DNA of 64,000 bases from Streptomyces longhuiensis (GCF_020616555.1 NZ_CP085173.1:9316001-9380000); one strand, 5' to 3'. Shown: positions 36,924-45,511, counted from the first letter of the stretch. The notes: generated by a model from the letters alone, not told the origin. A program made the numbers and translations.

Positions 36924-36952
36924 TGGGTGCCGCGTCAAAGGGAGTTGGCTTC

Positions 36953-37972
36953 GTGACTGGCTGTGAGGTGCCTGTGCCCGCCTTCGACCTGCCCTTGGAC
37001 GAACTCCAGCGCCACCGACCCGAGCCCGACGAACCCGCCGACTTCGACACGTTCTGGCAGGCCACGTTGAAGTCCGCCGCCCAGCCCGAACCTCTGATCC
37101 GCGTCCGTCCCGTCGACAGCGGCCTGCGGCTCGTCGAGAGCTGGGACATCACCTTCCGCGGCTTCGCCGGCGACCCCGTCCGCGCCTGGTACACCCGGCC
37201 CGCGGGCGACGGCGAACTCCTGCCCGCGGTCGTCGAGTTCGCGGGTTACGGCCGCGGCCGCGGCCTTCCGCACGAGCGCCTCACCTGGGCGAACGCCGGA
37301 TACGCCCATCTGCTCATGGACAACCGCGGCCAGGGCGACCAGTACGGCAGCGGGGGCGCGACCCCGGACCCGCACGCGGCGGCGCCCGGCGGCCCGGGAC
37401 CCGCGGTGCGCGGGCTGCTCGACCCCCTCGACTACCACTACCGCCGCCTGATCACCGACGCGGTGTGTGCCGTCGCCGCACTGCGCGCCCTGCCCGGCGT
37501 CGACCGGGACCGGATCGTCGCGGTGGGCAACAGCCAGGGCGGGGGAGTGGCACTCGCCGTCGCCGGACTTGTCCCCGATCTGGCCGCGGCCCTGGTCACG
37601 GCGCCGCTGCTGTGCGGTATCCGGCGCGCCCTCGACCTGACCGACGCGGGGCCCTACGGCGAGATCGCCGCCTATCTCGCCGTGCACCGGGGCGCGGAGG
37701 ACGCCGCGTACCGCACGCTCGGATACGTCGAGGGCATCTCGTTCGCCCGCCGTGCCCACGCCCCGGCCCACTTTGGAGTCGGCCTGCGCGACACGGTCTG
37801 TCCGCCCAGTGGCGCATACGCGGCCTGTCACCGCTATGGCGAACTCACCGGCGCGGACCCCGTCCGGGAGATCCACGCCTATCCGTTCAACGGCCACGAG
37901 CACGGCGACGCCGTGCACGTACGTCGCCAAATGACATGGCTGCGCGGGGTGCTGGGATCCGTTGGCGCCTAG
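36953..37972 (+). CDS. CE7 acetyl-xylan esterase / cephalosporin-C deacetylase family
   Basis: 339 residues without a signal peptide. The family's RGQG oxyanion motif (DNRGQG), nucleophile Ser194 in GNSQGG, Asp280 in GLRDTVCPP and His315 in GHEHG form the triad. CE7 enzymes remove acetyl groups from xylo-oligosaccharides inside the cell. GTG 36953 has AAGGGAG at seven bases. The gene is divergent from the importer operon and shares operator site A, matching a role in using imported acetylated xylo-oligomers. Confidence 0.92.
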   Translation: MTGCEVPVPAFDLPLDELQRHRPEPDEPADFDTFWQATLKSAAQPEPLIRVRPVDSGLRLVESWDITFRGFAGDPVRAWYTRPAGDGELLPAVVEFAGYGRGRGLPHERLTWANAGYAHLLMDNRGQGDQYGSGGATPDPHAAAPGGPGPAVRGLLDPLDYHYRRLITDAVCAVAALRALPGVDRDRIVAVGNSQGGGVALAVAGLVPDLAAALVTAPLLCGIRRALDLTDAGPYGEIAAYLAVHRGAEDAAYRTLGYVEGISFARRAHAPAHFGVGLRDTVCPPSGAYAACHRYGELTGADPVREIHAYPFNGHEHGDAVHVRRQMTWLRGVLGSVGA

Positions 37973-38048
37973 ATTCAGGGCCAGGCGTTCGGCGGGTCGG
38001 ACAAAAAACTCGGCTTGACCGGCGCGTGGTCGACGGCATGTCCTACGG

Positions 38049-38068
38049 TTTCCGGAAGACATCCGGAG
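38049..38068 (-). promoter_or_regulatory. Operator motif site B upstream of the first LacI gene
   Basis: On the minus strand the site reads CTCCGG-ATG-TCTTCCGG-AAA, the same architecture as sites A and C. It lies ~40 bp before the LacI start, suggesting autoregulation. Confidence 0.55.
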
Positions 38069-38105
38069 ATCTTTCAGGATGCAGAGGTCGATGGAGGTGG
38101 GGAAC

Positions 38106-39164
38106 GTGGCCCGGGTTGGCGGCAAAGGCAAGGCAGCCACGCAGAGCCCGGACGGGCCGGCCAAGGTGACGATCACCGAGATCGCGCGGGAGGCGGGAGT
38201 GTCGGTCCCGACCGTCTCGAGGGTCGTCAACGGGCGCTCCGACGTGTCGCCCGCCACTCGGGCGCGGGTCGAGGACCTGCTGCAGCGGCATGGGTACCAG
38301 CGGCGCCCGCCCGCGCCCGGCGACCGGGCGGCCCTGCTCGACCTGGTCTTCAACGACCTGGACAGCCCCTGGGCGGTGGAGATCATCCGGGGTGTCGAGG
38401 AGGTCGCGCACGAGGCAGGGGTGGGCACGGTGGTCTCCGCGATTCACGACCGGGCGGGCGCGGCAAGGCAGTGGATGACGAATCTGCGGGCCCGCGCGTC
38501 GGACGGGGTGATCCTCGTGACCTCGGTTCTCGAACCGGGGTTGCACGACGAACTGCGGCGCCTGGGTGTGCCGTTGGTGGTCGTCGACCCGGCCGGTTCA
38601 CCGGCCACCGAGGCGCCGACCGTCGGTGCCACGAACTGGGCGGGCGGGATGGCTGCGACCGAGCATCTGCTGGGGCTCGGTCATCGAAGGATCGGGTTCA
38701 TCGAGGGCCCGCCCCGGCTGCTGTGCTCGCGCGCCCGGCTCGACGGGTACCGGGCCGCGCTCGATGTGGCCGGTGTGCCCGTGGACGACGCGCTGATCGT
38801 GCCCGGCGACTTCTACCACGAGTCCGGATTCACCGGCTGCAACCAGCTGTTGGACCTGGCCGAGCCGCCCACCGCCGTCTTCGCCGCCAGTGACCAGATG
38901 GCGCTCGGGGCGATCGAGGCGCTGCGTCGGCGCGGGCTGCGGGTGCCGGAGGACATGAGCGTCCTCGGCTTCGACGATCTCCCGGAGGTGCGCTGGTCGG
39001 CGCCGCCGCTCACGACGGTCCGTCAGCCGTTGGCGGAGATGGGGAAAATGGCGGCGCGCTTCGTCCTCGACCTGGCCCGGTCCGTCGCGCCGGCCTCGTC
39101 GCGGGTGGAGCTCGCGACAGAACTGGTGGTCAGGGCCAGTACGGCGGAGCCACGGCAGGTCTGA
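38106..39164 (+). CDS. LacI family transcriptional regulator (hemicellulose locus, regulator 1)
   Basis: 352 residues: HTH with VTITEIAREAGVSVPTVSRVVNGRSDVSPATRARV (about residues 18-52), then a periplasmic-binding-like ligand domain with FAASDQMALGAIEALRRRGLRVPEDMSVLGFDDLP typical of the family. GTG 38106 is selected because GGAGGTGGGG lies upstream; ATG 38091 is an alternative. Sites A, B and C near the importer, its own gene and the decayed SBP/GH3/GH10 unit point to it as the local repressor responding to a xylan-derived sugar. Confidence 0.9.
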   Translation: MARVGGKGKAATQSPDGPAKVTITEIAREAGVSVPTVSRVVNGRSDVSPATRARVEDLLQRHGYQRRPPAPGDRAALLDLVFNDLDSPWAVEIIRGVEEVAHEAGVGTVVSAIHDRAGAARQWMTNLRARASDGVILVTSVLEPGLHDELRRLGVPLVVVDPAGSPATEAPTVGATNWAGGMAATEHLLGLGHRRIGFIEGPPRLLCSRARLDGYRAALDVAGVPVDDALIVPGDFYHESGFTGCNQLLDLAEPPTAVFAASDQMALGAIEALRRRGLRVPEDMSVLGFDDLPEVRWSAPPLTTVRQPLAEMGKMAARFVLDLARSVAPASSRVELATELVVRASTAEPRQV

Positions 39165-39181
39165 CGCGCTCGGCACCCACC

Positions 39182-39224
39182 GGGGGTGTCAACGGCTGCT
39201 TTTGTCAGGGCCGTTGACACCCCC
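39182..39224 (+). terminator. Stem-loop after LacI gene, overlapping the next -35 box
   Basis: Perfect 15-bp arms (39182-39196 and 39210-39224) with a 13-base loop containing CTTTT, 18 bp after the LacI stop. No T-tract follows. Its right arm contains the TTGACA of the next promoter. Confidence 0.6.
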
Positions 39225-39242
39225 GTCGTGTGTCCGTAACTT
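39214..39242 (+). promoter_or_regulatory. Promoter before the SBP remnant / GH3 / GH10 unit
   Basis: TTGACA (39214-39219), 17 bp, TAACTT (39237-39242). It is followed by operator site C about 20 bp downstream, the same layout as at the importer promoter. Confidence 0.65.
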
Positions 39243-39262
39243 CCGAGGCCATCCACCGATAG

Positions 39263-39282
39263 TTTCGGACGTCTTCCGGAAG
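39263..39282 (+). promoter_or_regulatory. Operator motif site C
   Basis: TTTCGG-ACG-TCTTCCGG-AAG. Its end overlaps GGAAGG, the ribosome site of the ATG at 39290, so repressor binding would block both transcription and, on DNA level, the leader. Confidence 0.6.
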
Positions 39283-39289
39283 GTGCGTC

Positions 39290-39420
39290 ATGCCAGCCTC
39301 CGCATCCTTGACCCGCCGCCGCGCCCTGGACGCAGTCAGCGTGGCCGGGGCCCCGGCACCGCGGCGCTCACGTCCTGCGGCGACTCGGCCCCCGGCTCCA
39401 AGGACGGAGGTGGGACCGTC
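39290..39420 (+). pseudogene. Sugar-binding lipoprotein N-terminal remnant
   Basis: ATG 39290 with GGAAGG starts ASLTRRRALDAVSVAG, then a one-base frame change gives GTAALTSCGDSAPGSKDGG: a twin-Arg lipoprotein signal with lipobox ALTSC and the usual Gly/Ser linker. Nothing recognisable of a mature binding protein follows. It marks a second, lost ABC importer. Confidence 0.65.
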
Positions 39421-39572
39421 GTCGAGCGGTCGCACATCCAGGCCGCCCAGTCCGGTGGCAGGCGCCTCGTCGGCGCCGCGCACTCCACGCCCGACTGCTG
39501 GTGACCAGCGTCATCCCGTGCTGCTTCTTCCGTGATCCGCGCGGGACCGGAGGGGGTCGGTACACCACCCAC

Positions 39573-39686
39573 ATGGCGCGCGTCTTCGCCTACTTGGTCC
39601 TCGCCGTGGTGCCCGCGCCCGCCTTCCATCCGGTGGCCGAACGGCAGCCGACCGACGGCATCACTGTGGGCGCGGCCAAGGGCTGA
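39573..39686 (+). pseudogene. Sugar ABC permease C-terminal remnant
   Basis: The frame reads MARVFAYLVLAVVPAPAFHPVAERQPTDGITVGAAKG and stops. The last membrane span plus ER-x-x-x-x-GITVGAxKG is the C-terminus of CUT1 permeases. All earlier spans are missing, and HP/QP substitutions disturb the span. Confidence 0.65.
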
Positions 39687-39764
39687 CCCGCCACCGGCCC
39701 ACCACAGGCGTGACAGCGCCCGTCGCCCGGACACCACCTGCTCGTACCGCACTCGAGGAGTTCC

Positions 39765-40328
39765 ATGGCTCACCCCTGGCAGGACACCACCCTGCCCGTC
39801 CACGTCCGGACGGCGGACCTGCTCCCCTATCTCGCACCGCCACTGGGCCTCCGCGGTGACCCCAGCAACGTCGACCCAACCGCCCTCTACCCGTTCGGGC
39901 ACGGCCTGTCGTACACGACGTTCGCCTGGGACACCCCGCGGTGCGACACCCCCGAACTGCCCACCGACGGCGAGACCACCCTGCGCCTCACCGTCCGCAA
40001 CACCGGCGACCGCCCCGGCACCGAGGTCGTCCAGCTCTACCTCCACGACCCGGTCGGCACGGTCGCGCGGCCGGAGATCCGGCTCGTCGGCTACGCCCGG
40101 GTCCCGCTCGACGCCGGGGCGTCCGCGGAGGTCCACGCGACGTTCCCGGCCGACCTCGCCGCCTACACCGGCGCCGACGGCCGTCGCGTCGTCGAACCCG
40201 AAGCCCTCGAACTGCGCGTCGCCGCATCCAGCGCCCACGTCCACCACACTGTGCCGCTCACCCTCACAGGGCCGGTTCGAGAGGTCGGGCACGGGCGGCG
40301 CATGCGGTGCGAGCTGCGCGTGAAGTGA
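39765..40328 (+). pseudogene. GH3 beta-xylosidase/glucosidase with large internal deletion
   Basis: 187 residues. The first ~22 (HPWQDTTLPVHVRTADLL) match the extreme N-terminus of GH3 enzymes, and the rest, from YLAPPLG on, matches the C-terminal fibronectin-like domain (ALYPFGHGLSYTTFAWD, TVRNTGDRPGTEVVQLYL). The whole barrel and catalytic Asp, some 500-600 residues, is missing, but the frame is kept open. The gene has a ribosome site (GAGGAG) and may still be translated. It lies 62 bp before the GH10 gene. Confidence 0.8.
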
Positions 40329-40389
40329 CGCGCGCGGCGCCGCGCGAAGCAAGGCCACCCACCCCGCCCTTCAGCTGAGGAGCCGCACC

Positions 40390-41475
40390 ATGTCCACACC
40401 CGCACGCCGTACCCGAGCCAGAGCCGCTGCCTTCGCCGCGTCCACGGCCCTGCTGCTCGGTCTCGCCGCGGTCCCCGCCGCCCACGCGGACGGCGCCCGG
40501 CACCGCGCCACCACGCTCGACGACCTGGCCGAGCGTACCGGCCGCTACTTCGGCTCGGCCGTCGACAACCCCGAGCTCGACGACACCGCGTACGCCGACC
40601 TGCTCGGCAGCGAGTTCGGCGCCACCACCCCCGGCAACGGCATGAAGTGGTATGCGACCGAACCCCAGCGGGGCGTCTTCGACTTCACCGCCGGCGACGA
40701 GATCGTGGCCTACGCAAAGGCCCACCATCTGAAGGTGCGCGGCCACACCCTGCTGTGGCACAGCCAGCTGCCGAGCTGGCTGACGGACGGCACCTGGACC
40801 GCTGGTGAACTGCGCTCGATCCTCAAGAACCACATCACGACCGAGGTGAAGCACTACAAGGGCAAGGTCTTCGCCTGGGACGTCGCCAACGAGATCATGA
40901 ACGAGGACGGCACCTACCGGGAGAACATCTTCTACAAGACGCTCGGCCCCGGCTACATCTCCGACGCCCTGCGCTGGGCGCACGCCGCCGACCCCAAGGT
41001 CAAGCTGTACCTCAACGACTACAACGTCGAAGGGCTCGGCGCGAAGTCGGACGCCTACTACACGCTGATCAAGCAGCTCAAGGCGGATAACGTCCCGATC
41101 GACGGCTTCGGCATGCAAGCCCACCTCGCCCTGCAGTACGGCTTCCCGAGCGACATGCGCGGGAACATCCAGCGCTTCGCCGGCCTCGGCCTCGACGTCG
41201 CGATCACCGAACTCGACATCCGGATGATCCTGCCCGCCGACGCCGCCATGCTGGCCCAGCAGGCCGACTGGTACGGCCAGGTCACCGACGCCTGCCTGGC
41301 CGTGCGGCGCTGTGTAGGCATCACCCTGTGGGGCTACTCCGACCGGCACTCGTGGATCCCGTCGGTCTTCGCGGGCCAGGGCGCGGCGCTGCCCTGGGAC
41401 GAGAACCTTCAGCGCAAGCCCGCGTACGACGCGATCGCCGGTGCGCTCGCGGCCGCCGGGAAGAAGAAGGGCTGA
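40390..41475 (+). CDS. Secreted GH10 endo-1,4-beta-xylanase
   Basis: 361 residues with a Sec-type signal peptide (about 1-34, cleavage near AHADG), then a single GH10 barrel: GMKWYATEP, acid/base Glu168 in DVANEIMNE, nucleophile Glu274 in AITELDI, and WGYSDRHSWIP. No carbohydrate-binding module follows. GH10 xylanases cut glucuronoxylan to leave methylglucuronate on the non-reducing xylose, the exact products GH67 uses. ATG 40390 follows GAGGAG. It likely shares the promoter at 39214-39242 with the remnants upstream. Confidence 0.96.
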   Translation: MSTPARRTRARAAAFAASTALLLGLAAVPAAHADGARHRATTLDDLAERTGRYFGSAVDNPELDDTAYADLLGSEFGATTPGNGMKWYATEPQRGVFDFTAGDEIVAYAKAHHLKVRGHTLLWHSQLPSWLTDGTWTAGELRSILKNHITTEVKHYKGKVFAWDVANEIMNEDGTYRENIFYKTLGPGYISDALRWAHAADPKVKLYLNDYNVEGLGAKSDAYYTLIKQLKADNVPIDGFGMQAHLALQYGFPSDMRGNIQRFAGLGLDVAITELDIRMILPADAAMLAQQADWYGQVTDACLAVRRCVGITLWGYSDRHSWIPSVFAGQGAALPWDENLQRKPAYDAIAGALAAAGKKKG

Positions 41476-41577
41476 CCGCGCGGTGACGACCCGCACCCGG
41501 GGCGGCCTCGCCTGCGGCAGTGGCCTGTTCGGCGTGTCCGATGGCGACCGGACACCTACCGCCGGGTGACGGCCGGG

Positions 41578-41618
41578 ACGCTTACCCCGAGGGCTCAATG
41601 CGCCTTCGGGGTAAGCGT
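41578..41618. terminator. Bidirectional terminator between convergent GH10 and GH29-like genes
   Basis: Arms ACGCTTACCCCGA (41578-41590) and TCGGGGTAAGCGT (41606-41618) are perfectly complementary around a 15-base loop and sit between two converging stops. Confidence 0.75.
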
Positions 41619-41623
41619 GTTGG

Positions 41624-43495
41624 TCACTCGCGGCCGTGGCTCACGGGGTACGAGTGGCCGACCGCGATCTCGTCGATCCTCAGCTGGTGGTAGAAGGGGA
41701 CGACGGTCGCCGCCGACCAGGTGCTGTCCACCTCCAGCCTGATGTAGCGGGCCGTGGTGTCCAGGCCGATGTAACGGGTGCTGCGGGCGCTCTCCATGAC
41801 ACCGGTCTTCACCGGATCGCCCCAGTGCTCGCCGTCGTCACTGACAAAAACCTTGTAGTCCTTGATCCGGGCCGAGTCCTCCTTCCTGCCGAACGACTCG
41901 CGGTTGTACGTGGGAGACCACTCGCTCTGGTTCACGGCCAGGTACCGGGCCTTCTTCACGCCCCCGAGATCCAGCGTCAGCGAGACGGGCACCTGCGCGT
42001 TCGAGTCCCAGTACCGGGTGAGATCACCGTCGGTGAGGTTGGTCGCCGGGTGGCCGTCCTTCGCCGAGGTGGCGGTGGCCCGCACCGTGTTGGAGGGATA
42101 CAGGCCCTGGCGGTGTCGCTCCGTCTCCACCTTGAAGACCGTGTCGTACGGGTCCCAGGTGGTGATGTCCTTGAGCGTCACGGTGCCGTCGTGCTGGTCG
42201 AAGGCGATCCTCCTGCCGGTACGCAGATCGCTGATGCGCTTCACCTTCGTGCCGTTGTCGCGCAGGCTGAGAGAGCCGGATTCGGTTCCCGTCGGTCGCG
42301 TCGTGACATGGATGTACTGGCGCGTCGGGTCCTCCTTGGCCACCGTGGTGTATCCGTACGCCCCGTCGTTCCAGGCACCTGGACGCAGCCCGCCGTACAG
42401 ATAGCCGCCGCCCTCCACACCGTGCAGCGATTCCCAGATCGGGTCGAGATACTTCGACATGTAGTCGGTGAACGCCTGCTGCTGCGGCGGGAACGTCCCG
42501 TCCACCTGGGCCTGCAGGTCCATCAGGGACTTGTACGACGTGCCCGCGTTGGCCACGTAGCGGCGGATGTTGAGCGCCGTGTCGACCGGACGGTCCTGGC
42601 CGTCGTACCACCAGGCGCCGCTCGAGGGCACCTTGTAGCAGGACTCCGTCAGACGCGGCATGGACGTCCAGTACGCCGCCGGCATGTCGTAGTCGGGCGT
42701 CATGCCCGTCTTCTGCTCGTTGCTGACGGTGTCCATGATCGGCGTGTCTTCGTTGTTGTTGCTCAGGAGCATGTCCGGGCGCTGCTCACGGATCTGCTCG
42801 TACAGGTGGTGCTGCTCCCAGTACTCGTTGTCGTTGTCGATCCAGAAACCCTTCAGGTCCGGGTAGTTGCGCATCACCTCGAAGAAGTTGTCGTAGCTGA
42901 ACTCACCGAAACCGGGGCGCGTCGTCAGATCGACGTCCTTGCCCTTGTAGGCGGAGTAGGCGGCGGAGTCGAAGGACTCAGGGCCCATCACGTCGTGCCA
43001 CTGAGGATCGTCGGTCATGTAGAGGATGACCTTGATGCCCTTGGCCTTGGCCGCCTTGATGAGTTCACCGAGGATGTCGCGCTTCGTCGAGCAACTGCCG
43101 GGGATCTTCGACGGCCAGGGGCGGGCGTAGCCCAGGCGGCTGTGGAAGGTGGCCAGGACGATGTACGAGCCGTGGATCTTCTGCGTCTCCTTGACCCAGT
43201 AGTCCGGGTTCCAGCCGCTGTCGTTCACGGCCTTCTGCCAGGAGTCGCAGTCGTAGTGCTCGGGTTGTGTGTACATGCCCCAGTGCAGGAAAAGGCCTGC
43301 GGTGGAGTTGCGCAGCCAGGTCTGACGCGGGTTGAACATGCCCGGCACCGGGTCCGCCTGCGCGGTGGCGGTCGTGTCGGTGGCCGTGGCCGCGGGGGCG
43401 GATGCGGGGATGAGCAGGAGAGGGCTGAACAAGGCGAGCAGGGCCGCCCACAGGGCCCACAGGTGCCGTGGCCGGGGCGCTGGTCTGCTGGACAT
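41624..43495 (-). CDS. Secreted GH29-like alpha-L-fucosidase with C-terminal F5/8 (CBM32-like) domain
   Basis: 623 residues: signal peptide with a long hydrophobic core (ALWAALLALFSPLLLIPASAPA), a GH29-type barrel with FLHWGMYTQPEHYDCDSW and probable nucleophile Asp220 in KGFWIDNDNEYWE, a beta domain, and a discoidin-like domain (about 475-615; PATNLTDGDLTRYWDSN, YIRLEV). GH29 removes alpha-L-fucose; related enzymes accept L-galactose, so the natural substrate is open. ATG 43495 follows GGAGG. Confidence 0.75.
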   Translation of the reverse strand: MSSRPAPRPRHLWALWAALLALFSPLLLIPASAPAATATDTTATAQADPVPGMFNPRQTWLRNSTAGLFLHWGMYTQPEHYDCDSWQKAVNDSGWNPDYWVKETQKIHGSYIVLATFHSRLGYARPWPSKIPGSCSTKRDILGELIKAAKAKGIKVILYMTDDPQWHDVMGPESFDSAAYSAYKGKDVDLTTRPGFGEFSYDNFFEVMRNYPDLKGFWIDNDNEYWEQHHLYEQIREQRPDMLLSNNNEDTPIMDTVSNEQKTGMTPDYDMPAAYWTSMPRLTESCYKVPSSGAWWYDGQDRPVDTALNIRRYVANAGTSYKSLMDLQAQVDGTFPPQQQAFTDYMSKYLDPIWESLHGVEGGGYLYGGLRPGAWNDGAYGYTTVAKEDPTRQYIHVTTRPTGTESGSLSLRDNGTKVKRISDLRTGRRIAFDQHDGTVTLKDITTWDPYDTVFKVETERHRQGLYPSNTVRATATSAKDGHPATNLTDGDLTRYWDSNAQVPVSLTLDLGGVKKARYLAVNQSEWSPTYNRESFGRKEDSARIKDYKVFVSDDGEHWGDPVKTGVMESARSTRYIGLDTTARYIRLEVDSTWSAATVVPFYHQLRIDEIAVGHSYPVSHGRE

Positions 43496-43584
43496 GAGGG
43501 GTTGTTCCTCCTTCGGGTGCAGCACCGTGACGTTGCCGGGACAAAGGACGTGCTGTGCGGGCGAGTCGGTGGACCTCCTCGGGG

Positions 43585-45345
43585 TCAGTCGGGTGGCCGG
43601 ACGGTCAGCAGGCCGGAGGGCGGTACGTCGAGGCGGACCGCGCCCGGGCCGAAGGTGTGAGGGCCCGAGTGGGTGACCCGGCCGCGTGCGTCGTACGTGG
43701 TGAGCGTGGCCCGCACCGGGGCGTGCGGCACGACACAGATCAGGCTGTCCGCGGAGGTGGCGTTCACCAGATCGGCCCGGGGGTGGCGCAACAGGTCGAG
43801 CGGAACGGGGCGTTCGGCGTGCGCGACGACCACCTGGGCGTCACCCGCGTGCGCCCGCACGAGGGGGTACAGCTCGTCAGGGCGGCCCGGCTCCACCTCG
43901 CCGTCGAGCAGGACGGGGCGCAGCCGCTGCCACTGGCGCAGCCAGAACGCCACGACCTCGCGATGCTCCGGGCTCAACTCATGCAGTCTGCAGGACAGTT
44001 GGGGAACGGCATGCAACACCGACTGAATCTGCCGGGCCGCTGCCTCGGCCGTTGCGTCCGGGTCCCACATCAGCATGTCCGAATGGACGGCGCCGCCGGT
44101 CGCGCAGAGCGCCGCGTCGATCGTGCGGATCCGGTTCGCGGTGGCGTCGGCCGGGCAGTCGGAGGCGCGCAGCAGATTCCCGTACGCGCTCATGCCGGGG
44201 CCGAGGCAGGGCTGGCGCAGTTCGACCAGAGGGCCGCGCGGACACAGCGCGCCGAGGGCGGCGCGGAGATCCCCGAGCAGCAGGGCCATCGCGGGTCCGA
44301 CCGGGCCGCCGCCGGTCTGCGCGTACACGGTGGCGTCGTCGAGGAAGTCCAGCTTCAGGCCGTCGAGCCCGTGGTCGGCGACGAGCCGGGTGCACACCTG
44401 CAGGACGTGCACGCGCACCCGGGGCTCTCTGGGGTCGAGGACGTGTGCGCCGGGCGCGGTGGGGCTGGGGATGCGAGCGTACGGAGAGAGCCGCTGCCAC
44501 TCGGGGGAGTCCGGGCCCAGGAGCAGCGGGGCGATCCACGCCACGTACGCCATGCCGAGGCCCTGCACGTCGCCCACATGCGCGGCAAGATCGGGGAACT
44601 TGGCCGTGTCGACCTGCCAGTCGCCCGCCCAGGCGTAGCCGCGTTCCCGCCCGCCACGCTGCCAGCCGTCGTCGAGTATCAGCAGTCCGCAGCCGAGTGC
44701 GGCAGCGCGCTCGGCCTCCCGCGCCACGCCGTCGGCCGTGACCTCCTGTCCGAAGGCGTACCAGGTGGAGTAGGCGGGGGTGCGGCCCGCCTCCGGCAGC
44801 GCCAGCGGTGGCATCTTCGCAGCGCCTACGAGCCGACGGCGCAGCAGGCGCAGCGCCGTCGCGGGGGAGGGGCTGCGGCCCGCGAACAGCACGGTGTACG
44901 GCCGGCGTCCGGCGGTGAGTTCAAGGTGCACCGCGAACAGTTTGCGCTGCTCCGAGACGCCGAAGACCAGGTGCGTCTCGGTCGTCGCGTCCTCTGCGGC
45001 GAAGGCGAGCAGTGTCTGCCCCGATGTCTCGTACAGGCAGCCGATCGCGGAGCCGTGCACCAGGCCGGCGTTGAGCGGGCCTGCCCAGTCGGGCGGCAGG
45101 GACCGCTGCCAGCCGGCGTCCGGGTGCCAGTAGCCGACGGCGTCCTGCAGGGGTGTCGCCAGGCGGATCTCCACGGCGGCGCCTTCGGGGGATGAGACGT
45201 CCAATGCCCGTACGCCGTCCGGGAGTTCGCGCACGACAGGCTCCATGGGGACGCCGTCGACGAGCACGGCGACGCTGACCCGGTCGATGAGCGCGGAGGT
45301 GGGAGTGGGCGGGCGTTCTGCCGTGGTGACCGCGATCGACGTCAC
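43585..45345 (-). CDS. GH36-family alpha-galactosidase
   Basis: 586 residues, no signal peptide. The barrel shows LILDDGWQ, the nucleophile Asp333 in LKLDFLDD and acid/base Asp396 in RASDCPADATANR, the clan-D (GH27/GH36) pair. It would release alpha-galactose inside the cell. GTG 45345 has GGAGG six bases upstream; the longer open frame is rejected because it runs through the operator. Divergent from the second LacI gene, with a perfect operator palindrome in its leader. Confidence 0.88.
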   Translation of the reverse strand: MTSIAVTTAERPPTPTSALIDRVSVAVLVDGVPMEPVVRELPDGVRALDVSSPEGAAVEIRLATPLQDAVGYWHPDAGWQRSLPPDWAGPLNAGLVHGSAIGCLYETSGQTLLAFAAEDATTETHLVFGVSEQRKLFAVHLELTAGRRPYTVLFAGRSPSPATALRLLRRRLVGAAKMPPLALPEAGRTPAYSTWYAFGQEVTADGVAREAERAAALGCGLLILDDGWQRGGRERGYAWAGDWQVDTAKFPDLAAHVGDVQGLGMAYVAWIAPLLLGPDSPEWQRLSPYARIPSPTAPGAHVLDPREPRVRVHVLQVCTRLVADHGLDGLKLDFLDDATVYAQTGGGPVGPAMALLLGDLRAALGALCPRGPLVELRQPCLGPGMSAYGNLLRASDCPADATANRIRTIDAALCATGGAVHSDMLMWDPDATAEAAARQIQSVLHAVPQLSCRLHELSPEHREVVAFWLRQWQRLRPVLLDGEVEPGRPDELYPLVRAHAGDAQVVVAHAERPVPLDLLRHPRADLVNATSADSLICVVPHAPVRATLTTYDARGRVTHSGPHTFGPGAVRLDVPPSGLLTVRPPD

Positions 45346-45399
45346 GTACGTCCTCCGGGAGGGCGACTGCAGGGACGGATGGCCGCTTCGTGAGCGTTC

Positions 45400-45415
45400 C
45401 CGTGAGCGCTCACGG
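45400..45415. promoter_or_regulatory. LacI operator palindrome before GH36
   Basis: CCGTGAGCGCTCACGG is a perfect 16-bp palindrome; an extra half-site CGTGAGCG lies at 45389-45396. It sits just downstream of a TTGACG-18-AAGGTA promoter on the minus strand (45447-45418). Confidence 0.75.
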
Positions 45416-45417
45416 AG

Positions 45418-45447
45418 TACCTTGGAGCCGGGGCATGTCCCCGTCAA
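45418..45447 (-). promoter_or_regulatory. Promoter of the GH36 gene
   Basis: Minus-strand TTGACG (45447-45442), 18 bp, AAGGTA (45423-45418), immediately upstream of the operator palindrome. Confidence 0.45.
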
Positions 45448-45511
45448 GACCGGTGCGAGGGATTCCTGAACTCGCCCTTGATCACCTCAACTTCGGTGCA
45501 AAAGGTGGCCG

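Noticed and set aside
38015..38049. TTGACC ... TACGGT as promoter of the first LacI gene
   Set aside because: The spacer is 23 bp, outside the normal range.
41636..43660. 674-codon open frame on the plus strand
   Set aside because: Antisense of the GH29-like gene; no similarity and valine-rich shadow composition.
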